From Phenylobacterium aquaticum (GTDB taxonomy: Bacteria; Pseudomonadota; Alphaproteobacteria; Caulobacterales; Caulobacteraceae), in the NCBI RefSeq assembly GCF_947378715.1, contig NZ_CANCLE010000091.1:1-16021 (forward strand): 16,021 bases of DNA, given 5' to 3'. Under the pieces are notes generated by a model. It was not told the origin of the DNA. It was given only the letters and a program-made list of their open reading frames with translations, and ran no database searches. Below are positions 1-6,465 of the stretch, piece by piece (within the stretch, counting starts at the first letter, position 1; every line of letters starts with the position of its first letter). A program made the translations under genes and the position numbers.

Positions 1-681
1 GGCCGCATCGCCCTGGGCCTCCAGCACCACCTGCAAGGGCGCGCGCCAGATAGAGTTGGCCCTACGAGGCGGGGCGGATTCCATCTCGATCCGGGCGCGC
101 AGGCGATCGACGCCCGCGGCGTCCAGGGCTGGCAGGATGGCGGCGAGGATCTCGCCGCCCGCCCCCACCCGCGCTGTGGCGAGCGCGTCGAGCACCGCGT
201 CGGTGAGGTCGGGGATGGGCGCAGCGACCTGGGCGGCGACCGCCGACAGGTCGGCCAGGGCGGTCGAGAAGATGTCGGCCATCTCGCCCTTGGCGTCGGT
301 CGCCCGCGACAGCAGGCCCCGCTCCAGGGCCACGAACTTCAACAGCAACTCAAGCGCCAGGGCCGGGTCGGCGGCGGCCAGAGTCTCGGCGATCATCCGA
401 CGCTGCAGTTCGAGGTCGCGCCGGAACTCCTTCTGCTTTCGCCAGTGGATGCGGCTGCGGGAGACCTGCAGGGGTTCGTGGCGCTTGAGGAGCTCCTCTT
501 CCAGGGCCTCGGGGCCCATGGCGGCGGCGAGTTCCAGGCGCAGGCGGCCCTTGATCATCGGGCGGCCATCGGCCTCATCCATCAGGATCGCGGCCAGTCG
601 CTCGGGGCCCAGGGCTTCGAGGTTGGCGGAATTGAGCGCCTTGCGGGATTTGGGCCGTTTGACGGGCGGTATCGAACTCAT
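1..681 (-). CDS. DUF6880 family protein (C-terminus cut by window edge)
   Basis: The reading frame is open from an ATG at 679-681 to base 1, giving 227 visible residues; the C-terminus lies outside the window. The N-terminus reads MSSIPPVKRPKSRKALNSAN and continues into NLEALGPERLAAILM. It is followed by a KGRLRLELAAAMGPE segment and an RSRIHWRKQKEFRRDLE stretch, which is the pattern I recognise from DUF6880 proteins common in Caulobacterales and relatives. The protein looks soluble and helical, rich in Ala, Leu and Arg, with no signal peptide or membrane segment. A purine-rich AAGGTGGGG precedes the ATG, supporting this start. Its molecular function is unknown to me. It lies downstream of aceA on the same strand, but a strong terminator separates them, so it is probably a separate transcription unit. 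The family call rests on motif memory. Confidence 0.72.
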   Translation of the reverse strand, partial: MSSIPPVKRPKSRKALNSANLEALGPERLAAILMDEADGRPMIKGRLRLELAAAMGPEALEEELLKRHEPLQVSRSRIHWRKQKEFRRDLELQRRMIAETLAAADPALALELLLKFVALERGLLSRATDAKGEMADIFSTALADLSAVAAQVAAPIPDLTDAVLDALATARVGAGGEILAAILPALDAAGVDRLRARIEMESAPPRRANSIWRAPLQVVLEAQGDAA

Positions 682-743
682 GCCCCACCTTGGCGATCTC
701 GCCCCGCTTCGTCCATCGGACCCACGCGCGCAGGCCAGACAGC

Positions 744-774
744 AAAACGGCCCGGAGCTTTCGCGCCGGGCCGT
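744..774 (-). terminator. Intrinsic terminator of aceA
   Basis: A perfect 9-bp inverted repeat pairs ACGGCCCGG (747-755) with CCGGGCCGT (766-774) around a 10-nt loop. On the minus strand it is followed directly by TTTT (747-744). It begins about 25 nt after the aceA stop codon and lies before the DUF6880 start, so it should end aceA transcription. Confidence 0.85.
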
Positions 775-798
775 CCTGTCAGGTCGATAGGCTGGCTC

Positions 799-2391
799 TT
801 AGGCGAACTGGCCCATGGTGTTGTGGACGCCGCCGGCCTTCAGGGCCGCTTCGCCCGCGAAGTATTCCTTGTGGTCGTCGCCGATGTCGGAGCCCGACAT
901 GTTCTGGTGCTTCACGCAGGCGATCCCTTCGCGGATCTCCTTGCGCTGGACGTTCTTCACGTAGCCCAGCATGCCCTGCGAGCCGAAGTATTCCTTGGCC
1001 AGGTTGTCCGTGGACAGGGCGGCCGTGTGGTAGGTCGGCAGGGTGATCAGGTGGTGGAAGATGCCGGCCCGCTTGGCGCCGTCCGCCTGGAAGGTGCGGA
1101 TGCGTTCGTCGGCTTCGATGGCCAGCTCGGTGGTGTCGTAGTCGACGCTCATCAGCTTTTCGCGGTCATAGGCCGAGACGTCCTTGCCGGCCGCCTTGTA
1201 GGCGTCGAACACCTGCTGGCGGAAGTTCAGGGTCCAGTTGAAGGACGGCGAGTTGTTATAGACCAGCTTGGCGTTGGGGATGACGGCGCGGACGCGGTCC
1301 ATCATGCCGGCGATCTGCTCGACGTGCGGCTTCTCGGTTTCGATCCACAGCAGATCGGCGCCGTTCTGCAGCGAGGTGATCGAGTCCAGAACGCAACGGT
1401 CTTCGCCGGTGCCTTCGCGGAACTGGAACAGGTTGGACGGCAGGCGCTTCGGACGCAGCAGCTTGCCATTGCGGTTCAGGACCACGTCGCCGTTCTTCAT
1501 GTCGGCGGGCGAGACTTCCTCGCAATCCAGGAAGCTGTTGTACTGGTCGCCCAGGTCGCCCGGGGTGGTTGAGACGGCGATCTGCTTGGTCAGGCCGGCG
1601 CCCAGCGAGTCGGTGCGGGTGACGATGACGCCATCCTCGACGCCCAGTTCGAGGAAGGCGTAGCGGCAGGCGCGGACCTTCTGCAGGAAGTCTTCGTGCG
1701 GCACGGTGACCTTGCCGTCCTGGTGACCGCACTGCTTTTCGTCGGAGACCTGGTTTTCGATCTGCAGGGCGCAGGCGCCCGCCTCGATCATCTTCTTGGC
1801 CAGCAGATAGGTGGCTTCCGCATTGCCGAAGCCGGCGTCGATGTCGGCGATGACCGGCACGACGTGGGTCTGATAGTTGTCGACGGCGTCGAGGATGGCC
1901 TTTTCCTTGGCCTTGTCGCCAGCCGCGCGGGCGGCGTCGAGGTCGCGGAACATGCCGCCCAGCTCACGGGCGTCGGCCTGGCGCAGGAAGGTGTAGAGCT
2001 CTTCGATCAGGGCCGGCACCGAGGTCTTCTCGTGCATCGACTGGTCGGGCAGCGGGCCGAACTCGGAGCGCAGGGCGGCGACCATCCAGCCGGACAGATA
2101 GAGGTAGCGGCGGTCGGTGTTGCCGAAGTGCTTCTTGATCGAGATCAGCTTCTGCTGGCCGATGAAGCCGTGCCAGCAGCCGAGCGACTGGGTGTACTGC
2201 GAGGAGTCGGCGTCATAGGCCGCCATGTCCTTGCGCATGATGCTGGCGGTGTAGCGGGCGATCTCCAGGCCGGTCTTGAAGCGGTTCTGGACGCGCATCC
2301 GGGCCACCGACTCGGCGTCGATCGCGGCCCAGGGGCCCTTCTTGCTGTCGATGAGCTGGCTCATCTGGATGATGTGGTCTTGATAGGACAT
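799..2391 (-). CDS. aceA: Isocitrate lyase
   Basis: This 530-aa enzyme cleaves isocitrate to glyoxylate and succinate, the first glyoxylate-shunt step needed for growth on acetate and fatty acids. The active-site loop is KQCGH at residues 219-223, with catalytic Cys221. The Mg-binding stretch IADIDAGFGN is at 181-190, SGW at 100-102, and the substrate-binding NSPSFNW at 380-386. The length and the KQCGHQDGK wording match the long Pseudomonas-type lyase subfamily rather than the roughly 430-aa E. coli AceA, which has KKCGH. The ATG is preceded by GGAAGAG at good spacing, which fixes the start. It is divergently transcribed from a ScfR/RamB-type regulator, a family known to control acetate and propionate genes. 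A terminator follows at 744-774. The protein is expected in the cytoplasm as a homotetramer. Confidence 0.97.
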   Translation of the reverse strand: MSYQDHIIQMSQLIDSKKGPWAAIDAESVARMRVQNRFKTGLEIARYTASIMRKDMAAYDADSSQYTQSLGCWHGFIGQQKLISIKKHFGNTDRRYLYLSGWMVAALRSEFGPLPDQSMHEKTSVPALIEELYTFLRQADARELGGMFRDLDAARAAGDKAKEKAILDAVDNYQTHVVPVIADIDAGFGNAEATYLLAKKMIEAGACALQIENQVSDEKQCGHQDGKVTVPHEDFLQKVRACRYAFLELGVEDGVIVTRTDSLGAGLTKQIAVSTTPGDLGDQYNSFLDCEEVSPADMKNGDVVLNRNGKLLRPKRLPSNLFQFREGTGEDRCVLDSITSLQNGADLLWIETEKPHVEQIAGMMDRVRAVIPNAKLVYNNSPSFNWTLNFRQQVFDAYKAAGKDVSAYDREKLMSVDYDTTELAIEADERIRTFQADGAKRAGIFHHLITLPTYHTAALSTDNLAKEYFGSQGMLGYVKNVQRKEIREGIACVKHQNMSGSDIGDDHKEYFAGEAALKAGGVHNTMGQFA

Positions 2392-2500
2392 GTGTCTCTT
2401 CCGCGATCAGCCGGGGCAACTGGAGGGCCCGGATCTTGGCCGCTCCCGTACAGCGCCTTTGCCGCAGTGCGAAAGGCCGCGCGAGGTCTAGATGTATGAC

Positions 2501-2539
2501 TTTACAGGAATTGATTGTAATGTTGTAATGTCTCGACAA
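2501..2539. promoter_or_regulatory. Divergent aceA / regulator promoter-operator region
   Basis: This AT-rich island lies in the 164-bp gap between aceA and the regulator gene. On the plus strand TTTACA (2501-2506) and TGTAAT (2524-2529) are 17 bp apart, a reasonable sigma-70 type promoter 26 bp before the regulator ATG. The octamer TTGTAATG occurs twice in perfect tandem (2515-2522, 2523-2530), and TTACA (2502-2506) forms a dyad with TGTAA (2516-2520). A further imperfect dyad centres on TGTCTCGACA. On the minus strand TTGTCG (2539-2534) lies 14 bp from TACAAT (2519-2514), a spacing that fits Caulobacter-type housekeeping promoters and faces aceA. The two promoters would overlap, so a factor bound to the repeats could affect both genes. 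The sites are seen; their use is inferred. Confidence 0.55.
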
Positions 2540-2555
2540 TACGGGATGTACAGCC

Positions 2556-3974
2556 ATGGCCGCGGAACGCCGCCTCTATGTCGGACCCAGCCTGCGCCGG
2601 CTGCGCCGTGACCTCGGCATCACCCAGGCCGACATGGCCGCCGACCTCGATGTCTCGGCCTCCTATGTGGCGCTGCTGGAGCGCAACCACCGGCCGCTGA
2701 GCGCCGAGGTGCTGCTGCGGCTGTCCCAGACCTACAAGATCGACATGGCCACCCTGGCCGGCGGCGGCGGGGCCGACGAGACCGCCCGGCTGCAGGCGGT
2801 GCTGAAGGACCCGATGTTCGCCGACATCGACCTGCAATCGCTGGAAACCACCGACGTCGCCACCAATTTCCCGGGCATCACCGAGGCCCTGTTGCGGCTC
2901 TACACCACCTATCGCGAGGAGCAGCTGGCCCTGGCCGATCGCGGCGCGGAGACCCAGGCCACCGGCAGCCGCAGCTCCGACGCGCCCGATCCCGTGGCCG
3001 AGTCCCGCCGCTTCCTCGCGGCGCGGCGCAACAGCTTCCCGGTGCTCGACGACGCGGCCGAGCGCCTGGCCGAGGCGGTCAGCGGCCACGACAATCTGAC
3101 GGGATATCTGAAGGCCCGGCACGGCCTGCGCACGCGTCGCCTGCCCTCCAGCGTGATGGTCGGCTCGATCCGCCGGCTGGATCAGCACCGCAAGGAGATC
3201 CTGCTCGACGACGGGTTGGACACCGCCAGCCAGACCTTCCAGCTGGCCCTGCAACTGGCCTATCTGGAGCTGCGCGGCGAGGTCGACGCGGTGCTGCAGG
3301 ACGGCAGCTTCGACACCGAGAGCGGCGAGCGCCTGACCCGCCGCGCCCTGGCCAGCTACGCCGCCGCGGCGATCATCATGCCCTACACCGCCTTCGCCCG
3401 GGCGGTGGAGGCCCGGCGCTATGACGTCGAGGCCCTGGCGCGGCAGTTCGGGGCCAGCTTCGAACAGACCGCCCACCGGCTGACCACCCTGCAGAAGCCG
3501 GGGCATGAGCGGGTGCCGTTCTTCTTCATCCGGGTCGATCCGGCCGGCAATGTGTCCAAGCGCCTGGACGGGGCCGGCTTCCCCTTCGCCCGGCACGGCG
3601 GGGGCTGTCCTCTGTGGTCGGTGCACCAGGTGTTCAAGACGCCGCGCGAGATCGTCACCCAATGGCTGGAGCTGCCCGACGGCCAGAGGTTCTTCTCCAT
3701 CGCCCGCACGGTGACGGCCGGCGGCGGCGCCTTCGGCACGCCCCGGGTCGAGCGGGCCATCGCGCTCGGCTGCGCCGCCGAGCACGCCGGGCGGCTGGTC
3801 TACACCCGCGACCAGCCGGGCCTGGGCGCCGACGGCGCGACCCCGATCGGGGTCACCTGCCGCCTGTGCCACCGCACCGAATGCACCGCCCGGTCCGCCC
3901 CGCCGATCGGCCGCCAGATCCTGTCCGACGACATCCGCCGCACCAGCCTGCCGTTCGGGTTTTCCGACAGCTGA
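2556..3974 (+). CDS. XRE-family short-chain fatty acyl-CoA regulator (ScfR/RamB type)
   Basis: This is a 472-aa transcription regulator. Residues 10-65 form a Cro/XRE helix-turn-helix (ITQADMAADLDVSASYVALLE). The middle (about 155-310) matches the IrrE/ImmA-like region of this family. Its helix with QLALQLAYLEL at 229-239 has no HExxH, so protease activity is not expected. The C-terminal domain (about 320-470) carries Cys351 and a cluster CRLCHRTEC (Cys435, 438, 443) followed by RSAPP, typical of the family's acyl-CoA-sensing domain. Known relatives are RamB in actinobacteria and Paracoccus (acetate metabolism, aceA) and PccR in Rhodobacter (propionate). Divergence from aceA and the position upstream of glcB suggest control of the glyoxylate shunt. 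The Shine-Dalgarno sequence before the ATG is weak. The ligand cannot be read from sequence. Confidence 0.9.
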   Translation: MAAERRLYVGPSLRRLRRDLGITQADMAADLDVSASYVALLERNHRPLSAEVLLRLSQTYKIDMATLAGGGGADETARLQAVLKDPMFADIDLQSLETTDVATNFPGITEALLRLYTTYREEQLALADRGAETQATGSRSSDAPDPVAESRRFLAARRNSFPVLDDAAERLAEAVSGHDNLTGYLKARHGLRTRRLPSSVMVGSIRRLDQHRKEILLDDGLDTASQTFQLALQLAYLELRGEVDAVLQDGSFDTESGERLTRRALASYAAAAIIMPYTAFARAVEARRYDVEALARQFGASFEQTAHRLTTLQKPGHERVPFFFIRVDPAGNVSKRLDGAGFPFARHGGGCPLWSVHQVFKTPREIVTQWLELPDGQRFFSIARTVTAGGGAFGTPRVERAIALGCAAEHAGRLVYTRDQPGLGADGATPIGVTCRLCHRTECTARSAPPIGRQILSDDIRRTSLPFGFSDS

Positions 3975-4004
3975 TCGCTGACCAAACAGGCGCCCCTGAG
4001 GGAC

Positions 4005-4020
4005 GCGCGCGGCGGCGCGC
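4005..4020 (+). terminator. GC-only hairpin after the regulator gene
   Basis: GCGCGC (4005-4010) and GCGCGC (4015-4020) can pair around GGCG, 31 bp after the regulator stop. There is no T-run behind it, so a terminator role is weak. It may equally be chance in GC-rich DNA. Confidence 0.2.
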
Positions 4021-4029
4021 CGACGGGCC

Positions 4030-4042
4030 TTGTCGAAAAATT
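4030..4042 (+). promoter_or_regulatory. glcB upstream element TTGTCGAAAAATT
   Basis: This 13-mer lies 130 bp before glcB. It matches the minus-strand element TTGTCGAGACATT in front of aceA (2539-2527) at 11 of 13 positions, in the same orientation toward its gene and at a similar distance (about 150 bp for aceA). TTGTCG here is followed 14 bp later by GATAGG. The pair may therefore be a -35/-10 set of the Caulobacter type, a shared operator, or both. The rest of the 185-bp gap before glcB shows nothing else clear except the GC hairpin at 4005-4020. Confidence 0.4.
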
Positions 4043-4159
4043 CCTTGCCGATAGGGGCTTCAAAGCGGCGCGCTTCCGTGCAGTAAAGCGCCCGAGACTT
4101 CGGGTCGGTCGCCCTGGCGGCGGATCCTGGGACACCTTTATCGAGAGCCCGGTACGCGC

Positions 4160-6313
4160 ATGAACATCACCAGCACCCTGTCCGTCGACGATCTTCTGGC
4201 CCGTTTCGTGGAAGCCGAGCTGCTGCCGGGCACGGACATCGCACCGTCCGCCTTCTGGGCGGCGCTCGAGGCGGTGCTGGCCGATTTCACGCCGCGCAAC
4301 GCCGCCCTTCTGGCGCGCCGGGACGAGCTGCAGCAACAGGTTGACGCCTGGTGGCGCGACCGCAAGGGCAAGACCTTCTCGGTGGCCGAGGAGACCGCCT
4401 TCCTGCGCGAGATCGGCTATCTGCTGCCCGAGCCCGAGGCCTTCGAGATCGGCGTCGAGAACGTCGATCCGGAGATCGCCAAGCTAGCCGGCCCGCAGCT
4501 GGTGGTGCCGGTTTCCAATGGTCGGTACGCCCTGAACGCCGCCAACGCCCGGTGGGGCAGCCTCTATGACGCCCTCTATGGCACCGACGCGATCGAGCCG
4601 CCGACCGGAACCAAGGGCTATGATCCGGTCCGCGGCGGCAAGGTGATCGCCTATGCGCGCGCTCTTCTGGACCGCGTCGCGCCGTTGGCCGCCGCCTCCC
4701 ACGCCGACGCCGCAGCCTATTCGGCCGTCGCCGGCGGGCTGGTCGTGAAGCTGAAGGATGGTCGCGAGACGACGCTCGCCGAGGCGTCCCAGTTCATCGG
4801 CTGGCGGGGCGCGGCCGAGACCCCCGAGGGCGTGCTGCTGCGCCACAACGGCCTGCACCTGGAGATCCTGATCGATCCGTCGAGCAATATCGGCAAGGAC
4901 GACCCGGCCGGGGTCGCCGATGTGCTGGTCGAAGCCGCGCTGACCGCCATTCAGGACTGCGAAGACTCGGTCGCCGCCGTCGACGCCGAGGACAAGACCG
5001 GGGTCTATCGCAACTGGCTGGGCCTGATGAAGGGCGACCTGTCGGCCAGCTTCGCCAAGGGCGGCTCGACCGAGACCCGACGCCTGGAGGCTGATCGCGT
5101 CTATCAATCGGCGACCGGCGGCGAGGTTTCCCTGCGCGGCCGCAGCCTGATGCTGGTGCGCAATGTCGGCCACCACATGACCACCGACGCCGTGACCTTC
5201 GGCGGCGAGGCGGCCTATGAGACCGCCGTTGACGCCCTGATCACCGTGACCGCCGCCCTGCACGACCTGAAGGGCGCCCGGCGCAACAGCCCGGCCGGCT
5301 CGGTCTATGTGGTCAAGCCGAAGATGCATGGGCCGGACGAGGTGGCGCTGGCCGTGCGGCTGTTCGACCTGGTCGAGGACGCCCTCGGCCTGGCCCGCAA
5401 CACCGTCAAGATCGGCATCATGGACGAGGAGCGCCGCACCAGCGCCAACCTCAAGGCCTGTATCCACGCCGCCCGCCATCGGGTGGTGTTCATCAACACC
5501 GGCTTCCTTGACCGCACCGGCGACGAGATCCACACCGCCATGGAAGCCGGCCCCGTGGTTCGCAAGGACGCCATCAAGGCCGAGCCCTGGCTGCCGGCCT
5601 ATGAGAAGCGCAATGTCGAGATCGGTCTGGCCACGGGCTTCCCCGGCCACGCCCAGATCGGCAAGGGCATGTGGGCGGCGCCCGACATGATGCAGGCCAT
5701 GCTGACCACCAAGGTCGGCCACCCCAAGGCCGGCGCCAACACCGCCTGGGTGCCCTCGCCCACCGCCGCGGTGCTGCACGCCCTGCACTATCACGAGGTC
5801 GACGTGCCCGGGCTGCAGGCCCAGATGGGCGCGGCCCACCATGTCACCGGCACGGACGAACTGCTGACCCCGCCGCTGGCGCGCTCCAACTGGAACGCCG
5901 CCGATGTGCAGGAGGAGCTCGACAACAACGCCCAGGGCATTCTCGGCTATGTGGTCCGCTGGATCGACCAGGGGGTCGGCTGCTCCAAGGTGCCGGACAT
6001 CCACAATGTCGGGCTGATGGAGGACCGCGCCACCCTGCGGATCTCCAGCCAGCACATCGCCAACTGGCTGCACCACGGGGTCTGCACCGAGGCCCAGGTC
6101 CGCGAGACCCTGGTCAAGATGGCCAAGGTGGTCGATGGCCAGAACGCCGGCGACGCGGCCTACACCCCGATGAGCCCGGCCCCGGACCAGTCGATCGCCT
6201 TCCAGGCGGCGCTGGACCTGGTGTTCGAAGGGCGCACCCAGCCCAACGGCTATACCGAGCACATCCTCACCCGCCGCCGCCGCGAGCGTAAGGCTCAGCT
6301 GGCCGCCGGCTAG
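4160..6313 (+). CDS. glcB: Malate synthase G
   Basis: This 717-aa cytoplasmic enzyme condenses glyoxylate with acetyl-CoA to malate, the second glyoxylate-shunt step. The length matches the monomeric G isoform (about 720 aa), not the roughly 530-aa A isoform. Catalytic Arg334 is in MLVRNVGHHM, Mg ligands Glu423 and Asp451 are in GIMDEERRTSAN and GFLDRTGDE, and the catalytic base Asp622 is in LMEDRATLRISSQ. The glyoxylate/CoA loops around NTAWVPSPTAA (527-537) are intact. No frameshift or truncation is seen. The Shine-Dalgarno sequence is poor (GAGAG, far from the ATG), but no better start exists nearby. It follows the ScfR-type regulator on the same strand after 185 bp, with its own likely promoter. 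With aceA it makes the shunt complete in this locus. Confidence 0.97.
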   Translation: MNITSTLSVDDLLARFVEAELLPGTDIAPSAFWAALEAVLADFTPRNAALLARRDELQQQVDAWWRDRKGKTFSVAEETAFLREIGYLLPEPEAFEIGVENVDPEIAKLAGPQLVVPVSNGRYALNAANARWGSLYDALYGTDAIEPPTGTKGYDPVRGGKVIAYARALLDRVAPLAAASHADAAAYSAVAGGLVVKLKDGRETTLAEASQFIGWRGAAETPEGVLLRHNGLHLEILIDPSSNIGKDDPAGVADVLVEAALTAIQDCEDSVAAVDAEDKTGVYRNWLGLMKGDLSASFAKGGSTETRRLEADRVYQSATGGEVSLRGRSLMLVRNVGHHMTTDAVTFGGEAAYETAVDALITVTAALHDLKGARRNSPAGSVYVVKPKMHGPDEVALAVRLFDLVEDALGLARNTVKIGIMDEERRTSANLKACIHAARHRVVFINTGFLDRTGDEIHTAMEAGPVVRKDAIKAEPWLPAYEKRNVEIGLATGFPGHAQIGKGMWAAPDMMQAMLTTKVGHPKAGANTAWVPSPTAAVLHALHYHEVDVPGLQAQMGAAHHVTGTDELLTPPLARSNWNAADVQEELDNNAQGILGYVVRWIDQGVGCSKVPDIHNVGLMEDRATLRISSQHIANWLHHGVCTEAQVRETLVKMAKVVDGQNAGDAAYTPMSPAPDQSIAFQAALDLVFEGRTQPNGYTEHILTRRRRERKAQLAAG

Positions 6314-6346
6314 GAGACCGCACTGGGCGCCCGAGGATCGGTCTCC
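6313..6346 (+). terminator. Hairpin starting at the glcB stop codon
   Basis: A perfect 8-bp repeat, GGAGACCG (6313-6320) and CGGTCTCC (6339-6346), encloses an 18-nt loop that holds the self-complementary GGGCGCCC (6325-6332). It begins with the last base of the glcB TAG. No T-run follows, so it may be a Rho-assisted 3' end or an mRNA-stabilising hairpin. The rest of the gap to 6465 shows no clear promoter. Confidence 0.4.
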
Positions 6347-6465
6347 CGGCGCCCGGAACCGGACGGCCTTCGCCTATAGGGCGGATAAACACGCCTCCCC
6401 CGCGAGCGGCGTTGTGATTGAATCCGCCCGCCCCTAAAAGGTTAACAGGGTGTGGGCGAATATTC

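Noticed and set aside
445..1572. Plus-strand open frame spanning the DUF6880 and aceA region
   Set aside because: It crosses two genes and a terminator on the other strand and has no motif.
1720..1740. KQCGH instead of KKCGH in isocitrate lyase
   Set aside because: It looked like a changed active-site residue, but the long Pseudomonas-type lyases carry KQCGHQDGK, so it is normal for this subfamily.
2502..3872. Minus-strand open frame of 456 codons opposite the ScfR-type regulator
   Set aside because: The translation is Gly/Gln/Arg/Ala-rich shadow sequence. The plus-strand protein has clear HTH and Cys-rich domains.
4484..6262. Long minus-strand open frame (592 codons) opposite glcB
   Set aside because: It is an antisense shadow of high-GC codon structure. 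Its translation is low-complexity Gly/Val/Asp/His/Gln-rich and has no motif, while the plus-strand frame is a complete malate synthase G.
6441..6446. GTTAAC as a possible CtrA half-site upstream of the NfrB-like gene
   Set aside because: Only one TTAA is present; no second half at the 7-bp spacing is seen.
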